Of a DNA stretch of 64,000 nucleotides, positions 46,465-55,807 are shown piece by piece. Within the stretch, counting starts at the first letter, position 1; every line of letters begins with the position of its first letter. The DNA is from Tabrizicola sp. (GTDB lineage: Bacteria; Pseudomonadota; Alphaproteobacteria; Rhodobacterales; Rhodobacteraceae), in assembly GCF_022842145.1 (NCBI RefSeq), contig NZ_JALHQD010000002.1, forward strand, positions 310,001 through 374,000, given 5' to 3'. Under the pieces are notes generated by a model. The model worked only from the letters and a program-made list of their open reading frames with translations, was not told the DNA's origin and did no database searches. The translations under genes and the position numbers were made by a program.

Positions 46465-47121
46465 TCAGTCCGTGCCCAGTATTTCGCCCGCAAGTGCCCG
46501 GGTGATGGGTCGTCCTGCCGCCAGTGCGCGGGCGTCCAGTTCGGCGACAAGGCCGCGGGCCGCTCCGATGGACCGGGGCATCCGGCTGAGAAGGTAGGGG
46601 ATGAGGTTCGTCGGCACCACCACCTGACGGTCGGCGAACAGCTTGACCAGAACGGCCGACAGAAGCGCATCGTCCGGACCGTCCAGCACGGCAATGGGCG
46701 TCGCCTGCATCCGGCTTTTCAGGTCGGCAAGCGCAAGGCCCCAGTCGCGCGGCGGGGTGCGCGCGGTCAAAAGGAGCGTGCCCGATGTGGTGACCAGGTT
46801 GTGCAGGTGGAAAAGCTGCGCCTCGGCCCCGCCAATCCGGTCGGCATCCTCGACCGCCACGGCCCGTCCTGCAAGGCGGGCGATGTCCGCCGTGGCGAGC
46901 GTCTCGGCGGGCAGGATCACCGCATCGGCTTCGGCGGCCCAGATCTGGACGAGGTGGGTCTTTCCCGCACCTTCCGGCCCGACGATCAGGTGTTTGCGGC
47001 CCGGCCAGTCCTGCCAGTGATCCAGCGTCTGCAAGGCCAGCGCATTCGAAGGGGCGACGAAGAAATCCTTGCGCGTCATCGCCTCCTGTCCGGGGAGGTC
47101 GAAGGCCAGCTGGCGGATCAC
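46465..47121 (-). CDS. hda: DnaA-related regulator Hda/HdaA
   Basis: Hda-type AAA+ proteins promote hydrolysis of DnaA-bound ATP with the sliding clamp to limit re-initiation. The 218-residue product begins RQLAFDLP, the likely clamp-binding motif. It has a P-loop VGPEGAGKTHL (48-57), Walker B-like VEDADRI and the sensor motif LLLTARTPPRDWG. It begins with GTG overlapping the stop of the upstream transporter gene, so the two are coupled. Confidence 0.87.
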   Translation of the reverse strand: MIRQLAFDLPGQEAMTRKDFFVAPSNALALQTLDHWQDWPGRKHLIVGPEGAGKTHLVQIWAAEADAVILPAETLATADIARLAGRAVAVEDADRIGGAEAQLFHLHNLVTTSGTLLLTARTPPRDWGLALADLKSRMQATPIAVLDGPDDALLSAVLVKLFADRQVVVPTNLIPYLLSRMPRSIGAARGLVAELDARALAAGRPITRALAGEILGTD

Positions 47122-48299
47122 ATGCCCGCTCCGCCGCTGCCTGCGGGCTTGCGGCTGCGCTTCGGCCCGGGGGCGGGTGGGGCAGGCATGTCGGGCTGTG
47201 CCACGGCGGGCGGTGGCGTGGTCGGCGCGACCGGGCGGGCAGTGGCGGCCGATGTGCCGATGTACAGACGGCTCGCCTGATACTGCTCGATCCCAAAGCG
47301 GGTCAGCACGCCGATCGCCGCGGCAACGGGTACGGCGATCAGCATGCCGACGAAGCCGAATGCCGCGCCGAAGGCCGACAGGGCCAGCAGCAGCCAGACC
47401 GGATGCAGCCCGACCGACTTGCCCACCAGCTTGGGCGTCAGGATGTTGCCCTCGACAAACTGGCCGACCGCGAAGATGGCCGCGATGATTCCGATCTGCA
47501 CCCAGTCACCCCAGAACTGGAACAGCGCCAGCCCCACCGCCAACGTGCCGCCGATGATGGATCCGACATAGGGTATGAAGGTGATGGCCCCCGCGATGGC
47601 CCCGACGATCAGCCCGAACTGCAGCCCCGCCGCCATCAGGGCCGCGGCATAGAAGGTCCCCAGCGCCAGGCAGACCGAGACCTGTCCGCGCACGAAGCCT
47701 GCCAGCACCGCGTCGATTTCGCGCGCAAGTCGGCGGATCGTCGGCGCATGGTCCAGCGGCAGCATGGAATCGAGCCGCTTCACCATCTCGTCCCAGTCCA
47801 GAAGCAGGTAGAAGGCCACCACCGGCACCACGACGATGAAGACGACGACCGAGATCACGCCCAAGGCCGAGCTGAGCACCCCTTGCACCAGTTGCCCGCC
47901 CCGCGCCTGAATTGCGGCGCCGAGTTCCGCCAGCGTCTGACGAATGGTGGAAGTCGAATCGGCCAGTTCCGGAAACCGCTCCAGCAGGAAGCCCTGCAGC
48001 CGCTTGGCGATGTCGGGAGCGGCGTTCACAAGGGCGGTCAGCTGGTTGACCAGCGTCGGGATCACCGCCAGCACCAGCAGCACCACGGCCAGCAGGGCGA
48101 TCAGCGAGATGATTGTGGTCGCGCTGACCCGGGACATCCCCAGCCGCTCCAGCCGGTCGGCGACGGGGTCCAGGAAATAGGCGATGGCGCCACCGACAAT
48201 GAAGGGCAAGAGGACGCCGCCGAGGAACCAGAGAAGCAGCAGGAAAACCAGGGCTGCGATGGCCCAGTAGCGAAACTGGTCTCGTGTCGGCAGGGCCAT
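47118..48299 (-). CDS. AI-2E family (PerM-like) transporter
   Basis: A 393-residue inner-membrane protein with about eight helices, the family motif SVVVFIVVVPVVAFYLL and a conserved ITFIPYVGSIIGG loop followed by GNILTPKLVGKSVGLHPVWLL. The C-terminus is a Pro/Ala-rich tail. Family members export small molecules (including AI-2 in E. coli) or act as Na+/H+ antiporters; the substrate is unknown. The ATG at 48299 is chosen over upstream in-frame codons that lack a ribosome-binding site. Confidence 0.85.
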   Translation of the reverse strand: MALPTRDQFRYWAIAALVFLLLLWFLGGVLLPFIVGGAIAYFLDPVADRLERLGMSRVSATTIISLIALLAVVLLVLAVIPTLVNQLTALVNAAPDIAKRLQGFLLERFPELADSTSTIRQTLAELGAAIQARGGQLVQGVLSSALGVISVVVFIVVVPVVAFYLLLDWDEMVKRLDSMLPLDHAPTIRRLAREIDAVLAGFVRGQVSVCLALGTFYAAALMAAGLQFGLIVGAIAGAITFIPYVGSIIGGTLAVGLALFQFWGDWVQIGIIAAIFAVGQFVEGNILTPKLVGKSVGLHPVWLLLALSAFGAAFGFVGMLIAVPVAAAIGVLTRFGIEQYQASRLYIGTSAATARPVAPTTPPPAVAQPDMPAPPAPGPKRSRKPAGSGGAGM

Positions 48300-48519
48300 G
48301 CGGGTTCCTTCCCCTTTGTTCCCACATATCACCCGCGTCGCCACCCCGCGCAAGGGGCGAGACGGGCGAAAATCCGCTGTCAGCATGTGCTTAAGTCCGG
48401 TCCGGTAAGCGGCGCCGGGATGGAGCCTGTCCGGAAAAGTGCGGCAGGAAGGGCCATCCGGGGCGTGGTGTCCCGAGCAGGTCGTGCTTGCTCGCATGGC
48501 CCAACCGAAAGGCAAGACC

Positions 48520-48783
48520 ATGAAACTGAACCTTCTCACCCTTCTCGCGCTGACGACGATGCCGATGGCCGCGCTGGCCATGCCCGCCGTGGGCGACATG
48601 ATCGGCACCGAACCCGAGGCCGCCAAGGTCGCGCTGGAAAAGGCCGGTTGCACGGTGGACGAGTTCGAGGCCGAGGACGGCAAGATCGAAGCCAAGTGCA
48701 AGGACGCCGCCACCGGCAAGGACATGGAAGTCTACATCGATCCGGCCTCGGGCAAGGTCGTCGACATCAAGGCCGAGGACTGA
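48520..48783 (+). CDS. Exported PepSY-domain protein
   Basis: An 87-residue periplasmic protein with a signal peptide (1-20, ending ALA) and one PepSY-like domain with two Cys residues (GCTVDEFEAEDGKIEAKC) likely to form a disulfide. AAAGG precedes the ATG. It starts an apparent operon with a cytochrome b561-type protein (one base between stop and ATG) and a membrane-bound LuxR-like regulator. PepSY proteins are commonly paired with such cytochromes, possibly as periplasmic redox or inhibitor partners. Confidence 0.82.
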   Translation: MKLNLLTLLALTTMPMAALAMPAVGDMIGTEPEAAKVALEKAGCTVDEFEAEDGKIEAKCKDAATGKDMEVYIDPASGKVVDIKAED

Positions 48784-48784
48784 C

Positions 48785-49435
48785 ATGGCTGCCCCCCGGA
48801 CCCCATCCGCCAAGCCCAGCCCCGGCGACCCGCCCGCCCTTTGGGACCCCGTCGTGCGCCTGACGCATTGGGGGATCGCCGTGTCGGTCCTGGTCAACGC
48901 GGCACTGGACGAAGGCGGCAGCCTGCTGCACGTCTCGCTGGGCTGGCTGGTGATGGCGCTGTTGCTGTTGCGGATGGTCTGGGGGGTGCTTGGCCCCGGG
49001 GAGGCGCGCTTCTCGGCCTTCCCGCCCAATCCCCTGGCCGCATTGCGCCACCTGCGCCAGCTTGTCTCGGGCCGGGTGCGGCAATACCCCTCGCACAATC
49101 CGGCGGGGGCGATTATGGCCTATGCGTTCTGGGCCTGCCTCGCCGTCGTCACCGTCACCGGGCTGGTCATGACCGGAGGTGCGACGCCAATGCAGGTCGC
49201 CGACGAGAAGGCAGCGGTTGCATCCGGCGACTGGTCTGCTTTGATCAAAGAGAGCGACGGCGAATCCTCGGACGAGGAGAACAGCCTGCGCCATACCGCC
49301 GAAGAGGTGCACGAAGTGGTTGCGAACCTTCTCCTGATCCTGGCCGCGCTGCATGTGGCCGGAGTGTTCGTCGAAGCCCGCGCCATGCGTCGCAATCTTG
49401 TGGCACCGATGGTGCTTGGCCAACGGCGCAAATGA
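48785..49435 (+). CDS. Cytochrome b561-type diheme membrane protein
   Basis: A 216-residue protein with four transmembrane helices and likely haem-b ligands in VVRLTHWGIAV, LLHVSLGWLV and EVHEVVANLLLILAALHVAGV. A large periplasmic loop (about 133-178) is acidic. It matches the bacterial cytochrome b561 / hydrogenase b-subunit family, which moves electrons between quinone and periplasmic partners. It overlaps the next gene (ATGA). Confidence 0.85.
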   Translation: MAAPRTPSAKPSPGDPPALWDPVVRLTHWGIAVSVLVNAALDEGGSLLHVSLGWLVMALLLLRMVWGVLGPGEARFSAFPPNPLAALRHLRQLVSGRVRQYPSHNPAGAIMAYAFWACLAVVTVTGLVMTGGATPMQVADEKAAVASGDWSALIKESDGESSDEENSLRHTAEEVHEVVANLLLILAALHVAGVFVEARAMRRNLVAPMVLGQRRK

Positions 49436-49962
49436 GCGCCAGTCCCGACATCCTTAGCGCAGGGCGCCGCCAGACCGCGGCGCTCTCGGTCTTTCTGGTG
49501 GTGCAGACGCTGGGCACGGTCTTCTTCGTCGGTGACGTGATCGGCGATCTGCGCGAGGACCCCACCTCGATGCATTTCATCTTCGAGGCCGTGGTGACCG
49601 CCGCCCTTGTCCTGGGAATCCTCTTCGGCACGTTTGCGCTGCGGCGCACGATCGAGCTTTTGCGCGCGCAGGACCAGGCGCTGCAGGTCGCGCGGGGCGC
49701 GCTGTCGGACGTGATCGACCGCCAGTTCCAGGCCTGGGCGCTGACCCCCGCGGAACGCGACGTGGGGTTCCTCGCGCTGAAGGGCCTTGATGTGGCCGAG
49801 ATCGCCGAGCTGCGCGGCGCCGCGCAAGGCACGGTCCGGGCGCAGCTGACGCGGATCTATTCCAAGGCCGGTGTCTCGGGCCGCGCCCAGTTCGCGGCGT
49901 TCTTCGTCGAGGACCTGCTGGGCGAGGGCGTTCCCGACTCAGCACCGCAGGCCGCCCAGTAG
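49432..49962 (+). CDS. Membrane-anchored LuxR-type HTH regulator
   Basis: The 176-residue product has two transmembrane helices (about 17-38 and 52-70), a short coiled segment and a C-terminal LuxR/GerE-like HTH (about 105-165; LTPAERDVGFLALKGLDVAEIAELRG and TVRAQLTRIYSKAGVSGRAQ). It has no receiver or ligand-binding domain, so it may sense through its membrane helices. It is translationally coupled to the b561-type cytochrome, suggesting that the electron-transfer module feeds a transcriptional response. Confidence 0.8.
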   Translation: MSASPDILSAGRRQTAALSVFLVVQTLGTVFFVGDVIGDLREDPTSMHFIFEAVVTAALVLGILFGTFALRRTIELLRAQDQALQVARGALSDVIDRQFQAWALTPAERDVGFLALKGLDVAEIAELRGAAQGTVRAQLTRIYSKAGVSGRAQFAAFFVEDLLGEGVPDSAPQAAQ

Positions 49963-49985
49963 GGGCGATATCGCCCACCACACGC

Positions 49986-50762
49986 TCAGGCCCGCAGCGT
50001 GAACCCGCGCGCCAGGTGGTTGCGGACGAACCAGATCATCGCCACCCCCGGCACCAGCGACAGGCAGGTCATCGCCATGACCATGCCGATGTCGGTCTGA
50101 AAGCTGAACATCGCCTGGATCGCCATCGTGATCGGCTTGCCCCCAGTCACCGTAAGGATGCGGGCGAAAACCACCTCGACCCAGGAGAAGATGAAGCAGA
50201 AGAATGCCGCCACCCCGATCCCCGGCGCAATCTGCGGGATCAGGTGGCGGAAGAAGAAGGACGGCCCGGTGTGACCGTCGAGATAGGCCGTCTCGTCGAA
50301 CTCTCTCGGCACCGCACGGATGAAGCTTTCCAGAATCCAGATCGCCACCGGCAGGTTGAAAAGGCAATGGACGAGGGCGATCCCGACGGGCGAGTTCACC
50401 AGGCCGAACTGGCTGAACAGGATGAAGATCGGCAGCGACAGCACCACGGGCGGGGTGACGCGGAAGGCCAGGATCATCAGCAGGAAATGCCGGTCCCCGG
50501 TGAAGCGGTAGCGCGCCAGCGCATAGGCGGCGGGCAGGCCGATGGAGATGCAGAGAGCCACGTTCAGGACCACGTAGATCAGTGAATTGAGCATCGCTGC
50601 GCGCAGTTCCGGCTCGGCCAGGACATTGCCGTAGTTCATCAGACCGATGCTGCCTGCGGCCACCGCATCCGTGGGCAGGGTGGCGGTGAAGCTGAGGAGG
50701 ATCGCCTGCACCAGCGGCAGAAGGATGAACACCGCAAGCGCGGCAATGCCCAGATGCCTCAT
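49986..50762 (-). CDS. Sugar/glycerol-type ABC transporter permease (MalG-like), orphan
   Basis: A 258-residue permease with six helices and the EAA loop FDETAYLDGHTGPSFFFRHLIPQIAPGI, typical of carbohydrate ABC importers. It resembles permeases of rhizobial glycerol transporters. It overlaps the upstream permease gene. No ATPase or substrate-binding protein gene is adjacent: downstream lies the convergent LuxR-like gene and upstream, after the partner permease, proS. Confidence 0.83.
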   Translation of the reverse strand: MRHLGIAALAVFILLPLVQAILLSFTATLPTDAVAAGSIGLMNYGNVLAEPELRAAMLNSLIYVVLNVALCISIGLPAAYALARYRFTGDRHFLLMILAFRVTPPVVLSLPIFILFSQFGLVNSPVGIALVHCLFNLPVAIWILESFIRAVPREFDETAYLDGHTGPSFFFRHLIPQIAPGIGVAAFFCFIFSWVEVVFARILTVTGGKPITMAIQAMFSFQTDIGMVMAMTCLSLVPGVAMIWFVRNHLARGFTLRA

Positions 50763-51607
50763 CCCTCCCGCTCCCGCGTGGTGGCGACGAAGGCCCAGAC
50801 GACGGCGAGGACGATCAGGAAGTAAAGTGTCGCCCGGGCCGCCGCCTGACCGTAGGAAAAGCCCTTGATCTCTTCGCCCAGCTCCAGCGTCAGGAAGCGG
50901 GTGGCATCGTTCGGGCCGCCCGCGTTGATCGCGAAGGCCTCGGTATAGATCATGAAACTGTCGACGAAGCGGAGGAGGAACACGATCGCCAGAGCCCCGG
51001 CAATGCGCGGCAGCTGGATGAAGCGGAAGGTGGCCCAAGGGGACGCCCCGTCGATGGCCGCGGCCTGCATGTAGGCGGGCGGGATCGCCGACAGCCCGGC
51101 ATAGGCCAGCACCACGACCAGTCCCAGCCAGTGCCAGGTGTCGACCACCAGGATCAGCGCCCAAGTGTGCCAGCCGGTGAACTTCCAGTCAAAGCCGATG
51201 GCCGCCAGGCTTGGCCCGAGAAGCCCCGTTTCGGGCTGGATCAGGCCCAGCCAGAACATCGGGATCATGTTCCACGGCACCACCAGGGGCAGCGCCACCA
51301 GCATCAATCCCCAGACCGCCCGCTTTCCGTAGGTCAGCAGCAGCAGCGCCACCCCGATCCCCAGCGGCACCTGGATGCCAAGTGCCAGGGTGGAGAACAG
51401 AAGGCTCCGCCCCAGCGAGGCGAGGAAGCGGTCGGACTGCAGGATATCGGCGAACCACTGCGGCCCGACCCAGAACACGTCCTGCAGGGTGAAGATGTCA
51501 TGAAAGCCGTAGTTGATGACCGCCAAAAGCGGAAGTGCCCCCACCAGCCCAAGGAGAGCAAGGGCCGGAAGGACCAGAAACCAGGCGCGATTGTCTTGTG
51601 GGCGCAT
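50759..51607 (-). CDS. Sugar/glycerol-type ABC transporter permease (MalF-like), orphan
   Basis: A 282-residue permease with six helices and the EAA loop YMQAAAIDGASPWATFRFIQLPRI. It pairs with the downstream permease, with four bases of overlap. The start at 51607 (MRPQDNRAWFLVLPALALLG) fits the first helix. The lack of adjacent ATPase and binding-protein genes is unusual for a sugar ABC operon. Confidence 0.83.
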   Translation of the reverse strand: MRPQDNRAWFLVLPALALLGLVGALPLLAVINYGFHDIFTLQDVFWVGPQWFADILQSDRFLASLGRSLLFSTLALGIQVPLGIGVALLLLTYGKRAVWGLMLVALPLVVPWNMIPMFWLGLIQPETGLLGPSLAAIGFDWKFTGWHTWALILVVDTWHWLGLVVVLAYAGLSAIPPAYMQAAAIDGASPWATFRFIQLPRIAGALAIVFLLRFVDSFMIYTEAFAINAGGPNDATRFLTLELGEEIKGFSYGQAAARATLYFLIVLAVVWAFVATTREREG

Positions 51608-51650
51608 GGGTCCAACCCATAGGCAACGGGCCGGGGTGTCAAGCGCCAGC

Positions 51651-51678
51651 GTAGGGTGGGCAGTATTCCCCACCCTAC
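51651..51678. repeat. Palindromic GTAGGGTGGG repeat, copy A
   Basis: Perfect 10-bp stem GTAGGGTGGG (51651-51660) and CCCACCCTAC (51669-51678) with an 8-base loop, in the divergent gap before proS. Related CACCCTAC-containing elements occur at 55784, 57805 and 58231. Confidence 0.65.
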
Positions 51679-51806
51679 TCTTGCACTTCGATCCGGAAGA
51701 GCGTGATCGGGGCTGATGTCGGTCCGTGCGCGCTCATCCCCTCGCGCTTGCCTGCCCGCGTCCGACCGGCTAGGAAACGCGGGACCCTTTGCATGGCAGG
51801 CCCCAG

Positions 51807-53144
51807 ATGCGTCTTTCCCGCTACTTCCTTCCCGTCCTCAAGGAAAACCCCGCCGAGGCGCAGATCGTCAGCCACCGCTACATGCTGCGGGCCGGGATGG
51901 TCAAGCAGCAGGCGGCGGGGATCTATTCCTGGCTGCCGCTGGGCCTGCGTGTCCTGCGCCGGATCGAAGAGATCGTGAACCAAGAGCAGGAGCGTGCCGG
52001 TCACATCCCCCTGCTGATGCCGACCCTGCAGCCTGCCGACCTCTGGCGCGAAAGCGGCCGCTACGATGATTACGGCCAGGAGATGCTGCGGATCAAGGAC
52101 CGGCAGGACCGCGAGATGCTGTACGGCCCCACCAACGAGGAGATGATCACCGACATCTTCCGCGCCCACGTCAACAGCTACAAGGACTTGCCGCTTACGC
52201 TCTACCACATCCAGTGGAAGTTCCGCGACGAGATGCGGCCGCGCTTCGGCGTGATGCGGGGGCGCGAGTTCCTGATGAAGGACGGCTACAACTTCGACGT
52301 CGACCGCGATGCCGCGCTGCACGCCTACAACCGCCACATGGTCAGCTACCTGCGGACCTACGAACGCATGGGCCTGACCGCGATCCCGATGCGCGCGGCC
52401 TCGGGTCCTATCGGCGGGGACAATACGCATGAATTCCTGGTGCTGGCCCAGACGGGCGAGTCCGAGGTCTTCTACGACGACCGGGTGACCGCCCTGAAGC
52501 TCGGCCAGCGCGATATCGACTATGACGACCGCGCGCAGGTGGCCGATGTCTGCAAGGAGTTCACCACCCTTTACGCACGCACCGACGAGACGCACGAGGC
52601 GGCGGTTTTCGACCAGGTCCCGGAAGCGCACCGCAAGGTGGGTCGCGGCATCGAGGTCGGGCAGATCTTCTACTTCGGCACCAAGTATTCCGAAGCGATG
52701 GGGGCCGAGGTGGTGACCAAGGACGGCACCAAAGTCCCGGTCGAGATGGGCTCGCATGGGATCGGCGTCAGCCGCCTGCTGGGCGCGATCATCGAAGCCA
52801 GCCACGACGACAAGGGGATCATCTGGCCCGAGGGGGTCACTCCGTTCCCCGTCGGGATCGTGAACCTGAAGCAAGGCGACAGCGCAACCGACGCGGCCTG
52901 CGAGGGGCTTTACAAGGCTCTGGCGGCCAAGGGGCTGGAGGCCCTCTACGACGATCGCGACGAACGCGCGGGGGCGAAGTTTGCCACGATGGACCTGATC
53001 GGCCTGCCCTGGCGGATCACCGTCGGGCCGCGTGGGTTGGCGAACGGGGTCGTTGAACTGACCTCGCGGCGCACGGGTGAGAGTGAAGAGATGTCCGCTG
53101 AAGCCGCCGTGGCCAAGGTGGCAGAGATCTACGCGGGCGTCTGA
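51807..53144 (+). CDS. proS: Prolyl-tRNA synthetase (short alphaproteobacterial form)
   Basis: The 445-residue class II synthetase has motif 1 ([23 protein letters not shown]), motif 2 ([18 protein letters not shown]) and motif 3 ([13 protein letters not shown]), and a C-terminal anticodon-binding domain. At 445 residues it lacks the about 180-residue editing insertion of longer bacterial ProS, as expected for alphaproteobacteria. The ATG at 51807 ([15 protein letters not shown]) is the family start. Confidence 0.94.
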   Translation: MRLSRYFLPVLKENPAEAQIVSHRYMLRAGMVKQQAAGIYSWLPLGLRVLRRIEEIVNQEQERAGHIPLLMPTLQPADLWRESGRYDDYGQEMLRIKDRQDREMLYGPTNEEMITDIFRAHVNSYKDLPLTLYHIQWKFRDEMRPRFGVMRGREFLMKDGYNFDVDRDAALHAYNRHMVSYLRTYERMGLTAIPMRAASGPIGGDNTHEFLVLAQTGESEVFYDDRVTALKLGQRDIDYDDRAQVADVCKEFTTLYARTDETHEAAVFDQVPEAHRKVGRGIEVGQIFYFGTKYSEAMGAEVVTKDGTKVPVEMGSHGIGVSRLLGAIIEASHDDKGIIWPEGVTPFPVGIVNLKQGDSATDAACEGLYKALAAKGLEALYDDRDERAGAKFATMDLIGLPWRITVGPRGLANGVVELTSRRTGESEEMSAEAAVAKVAEIYAGV

Positions 53145-53351
53145 TCCAGCGCGCCGGGGCCCTGCGGGAGGCGGGGCTCCAAATGGTCCGAAAAAGTCTG
53201 GGACGGTCAACCTCTCCGTGTCAAACCCGTCGGTCGGGGAACCTTCCGGCGTGTTCGGGATTGGTCCTGTCGGAGCCCGCGGCGCGCCAAGGCCTTGACC
53301 TTTGCGCCCCCAGGGTCACTGTCACCCCCGACACACAATAAGGAGACCATC

Positions 53352-54341
53352 ATGGACTATCGACGCTTGGGCAAATCTGGGCTGAAGGTCAGCGAGTTCT
53401 CCTTCGGCTCCTGGGTCACTTTTGCCAAACAGGTGGACGTCCAGCCCGCCAAACAGCTTCTGACCGCCGCCTATGACGCCGGGATCAACTTCTTCGACAA
53501 CGCCGAGGGCTATGAGGCAGGCGCCTCCGAGCTGGTCATGGGTCAGGCGATCCAGGAGCTGGGCTGGGGTCGCGACAGCTATATCGTCTCGTCCAAGGTG
53601 TTCTGGGGCGGAGAGAAGCCGACGCAGCGCGGCCTTTCGGCAAAGCATGTCACCGAGGCAGCTCATGCCGCGCTGAAGCGGCTGCGGGTGGACCACCTTG
53701 ACCTATACTTCTGCCACCGCCCCGACATCGACACGCCGATCGAGGAAACCGTGCGGGCGATGCACAACCTGATCCTGCAGGGCAAGGTCCTGTACTGGGG
53801 CACTTCGGAGTGGTCCGGCCAGCAGATCACCGAGGCGCATCTGGTGGCGCGGCGCGACGGGCTGACCCCGCCGACGATGGAACAGCCGCAGTACAACCTT
53901 TTCGAGCGCGAGAAGGTCGAGCGCGACTATGCGCCGGTCTATGACACCTTCGGTTTGGGCACGACGATCTGGTCTCCGTTGGCTTCGGGGTTGCTGACGG
54001 GCAAGTACAACGACGGCATCCCGCAGGACAGCCGGGCAGCACTTCCGGGCTACGAATGGCTGCGCGACATCATTGCCGGGCCGAAGGGCCGCCGCCGTGT
54101 GGAGCAGGTGAAGGCGCTGGCCAAGATCGCCGATGGGGCCGGGATGCCGATCCATCACCTGGCACTTCTGTGGTGCCTGGCGAACCCGCGGGTATCGACG
54201 GTGATCCTCGGGGCATCAAAGCTGGAGCAGCTGACCGACAACTTGAAAGCGCTGGACCACAAGGCCGCGCTCACGCCGGATGTGCTGGCAGAGATCGAGG
54301 AAGTGGTGCAGAACAAGCCCGAAGCACCGCAGCGGTTCTGA
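53352..54341 (+). CDS. Aldo/keto reductase, KCNAB/YghZ-like
   Basis: The 329-residue NADPH-dependent reductase has the AKR catalytic set: FFDNAEGYEAGASE (Asp, Tyr), YIVSSKVF (Lys) and LYFCHRPDID (His), plus the cofactor-binding ILGASKLEQLTDN near the C-terminus. Sequence resembles Kv-beta/YghZ proteins that reduce aldehydes such as methylglyoxal or L-glyceraldehyde 3-phosphate. AAGGAGA precedes the ATG. The ThuA gene starts 10 bp after its stop. Confidence 0.87.
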   Translation: MDYRRLGKSGLKVSEFSFGSWVTFAKQVDVQPAKQLLTAAYDAGINFFDNAEGYEAGASELVMGQAIQELGWGRDSYIVSSKVFWGGEKPTQRGLSAKHVTEAAHAALKRLRVDHLDLYFCHRPDIDTPIEETVRAMHNLILQGKVLYWGTSEWSGQQITEAHLVARRDGLTPPTMEQPQYNLFEREKVERDYAPVYDTFGLGTTIWSPLASGLLTGKYNDGIPQDSRAALPGYEWLRDIIAGPKGRRRVEQVKALAKIADGAGMPIHHLALLWCLANPRVSTVILGASKLEQLTDNLKALDHKAALTPDVLAEIEEVVQNKPEAPQRF

Positions 54342-54351
54342 GGGGGAGCGA

Positions 54352-55005
54352 ATGGCGAAGGCACTGGTCACCTGGGGCGGATGGGAGGGCCACGAGCCCG
54401 AGAAGGTCGGTCCGATGTTCGCCGACTGGCTGCGCGAGGCGGGGATGGAGGTCACCTTGACCGACAGCCTCGCCTGTTTCGACGATGCCGAGGCGCTGAA
54501 GACCTACGACCTGATCGTGCCGGTCTGGACCATGTCGAAGATCGGCAAGGAACAGGCGCTGAACGCCTGCGCGGCGGTGGCGGCGGGCACCGGCATCGCC
54601 GGTTGCCACGGCGGCATGTGCGACGCCTTCCGCGAGAACGTGGACTGGCAGTTCATGACCGGCGCGCAATGGGTGGCGCATCCGGGCAACGACGGGGTGG
54701 AGTACGGCGTCCGCATCACCTCGGACGATCCGCTGGTCGCGGGGATCGGCGACTTCACCGTGAAGACCGAGCAGTATTACCTGCACGTCGACCCTGCGGT
54801 GAAGGTCCACGCCGTCTGCGATTTCCCGGTGGTGGAGGGGCCGCATTCGGTCAATGGCCCGGTCGCGATGCCGGTCGTCTTCACCAAGGGCTACGGCGCG
54901 GGGCGGGTCTATTACAACGCGCTTGGCCATCAGAAGAACGTCATCGACCACGGACCTGCGGCCGAACTGATGCGGCGCGGGCTTCTCTGGGCGGTGCGGC
55001 GCTGA
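54352..55005 (+). CDS. ThuA-domain protein
   Basis: The 217-residue product is a glutamine-amidotransferase-like ThuA domain: ALVTWGGWEGHEPEKVGPMF at the start, then AGTGIAGCHGGMCDAFRE with the Cys-His-Gly 'nucleophile elbow' position, and TEQYYLHVDP. ThuA proteins occur in sugar (trehalose) catabolism, often next to oxidoreductases, as here with the aldo/keto reductase. GGGGGAG precedes the ATG. Confidence 0.83.
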   Translation: MAKALVTWGGWEGHEPEKVGPMFADWLREAGMEVTLTDSLACFDDAEALKTYDLIVPVWTMSKIGKEQALNACAAVAAGTGIAGCHGGMCDAFRENVDWQFMTGAQWVAHPGNDGVEYGVRITSDDPLVAGIGDFTVKTEQYYLHVDPAVKVHAVCDFPVVEGPHSVNGPVAMPVVFTKGYGAGRVYYNALGHQKNVIDHGPAAELMRRGLLWAVRR

Positions 55006-55118
55006 CCTGGCTTTATTGACCTGCGTTTACTGACGTCGGGTCACAACTCCGTCCGCTCTCTTGACCGGCGGTGGGGGGTGGTCATTTTCTGGTGACGATC
55101 CCTTGCCAGATTGAGACC

Positions 55119-55778
55119 ATGACGCTCCCCACCGACCACTACCGTGTTCAGAAGCGTGAACTCTCACTGGGGGAGCTCTTGGCGGATGGCATTGTTCACG
55201 CGCTGGCCTTGCTGGCCGGGCTGATCGCCTTTCCGCTGCTCTTGTCCCACGCCCTGCAAACCGCCGGGGTCGGCACCTTCGCGGCGCTGGCGGTCTATGC
55301 GGCCGGGTTCTTTCTGATGTGGGGCTTTTCGCTGGCCTACAACATGACCCCGCCCTCGGCGCTGAAGTGGCTTTTGCGGCGGTTCGACCATTCGATGATC
55401 TACGTGATGATCGCTGGAACCTATACCGCGCTGATCCCGCATCTTTCCGGGAACTGGCCCTGGGTGCTGGGGGCCGTGGTCTGGACCGGCGCGGTGCTGG
55501 GCATCCTGGTCAAGGTGGTGCTGCCGGGCCGCTATGACCGGCTGTCCATCCTGGCCTATGTGCTGCTGGGCTGGGTCGGCGTGATCGCCATCGGCCCGGT
55601 GACGGCGGCCCTGCCTGCGGTTTCGCTGTGGCTGCTGGTGGCGGGGGGTGCCACCTATGTGGCGGGGGTGGCGTTCTACGTCTGGGAGCGGCTCCGCTTC
55701 CAGAATGCGATCTGGCACGGGTTCGTGGCGGTGGCGGCGGGCCTGCACTTTGCGGCCGTGGCGGTGGCTTTGGCCTGA
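55119..55778 (+). CDS. Hemolysin III family (PAQR-like) membrane protein
   Basis: A 219-residue protein with seven transmembrane helices and the PAQR/HlyIII motifs: ELLADGIVHALALLAGL with a metal-binding His, RRFDHSMIYVMIAGTYT, and a final WHGFVAVAAGLHFAAV with His. Family members are zinc-dependent membrane hydrolase-like proteins; haemolytic activity should not be assumed. The ATG at 55119 (MTLPTDHYRV) is preferred to an upstream in-frame codon. Confidence 0.86.
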   Translation: MTLPTDHYRVQKRELSLGELLADGIVHALALLAGLIAFPLLLSHALQTAGVGTFAALAVYAAGFFLMWGFSLAYNMTPPSALKWLLRRFDHSMIYVMIAGTYTALIPHLSGNWPWVLGAVVWTGAVLGILVKVVLPGRYDRLSILAYVLLGWVGVIAIGPVTAALPAVSLWLLVAGGATYVAGVAFYVWERLRFQNAIWHGFVAVAAGLHFAAVAVALA

Positions 55779-55783
55779 GGGGC

Positions 55784-55807
55784 GGTGGGCGAATCGCCCA
55801 CCCTACG
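55784..55807. repeat. Palindromic GGTGGGCGA repeat, copy B
   Basis: GGTGGGCGA (55784-55792) and TCGCCCACC (55794-55802) form a near-continuous palindrome followed by CTACG. It lies between the convergent hemolysin III and MDR genes. It shares the CCCACCCTAC core of copy A. Confidence 0.6.

Noticed and set aside
55119-55778. Virulence haemolysin
   Set aside because: Hemolysin III family members are PAQR-like membrane proteins found in many non-pathogens; the name alone does not support toxicity.
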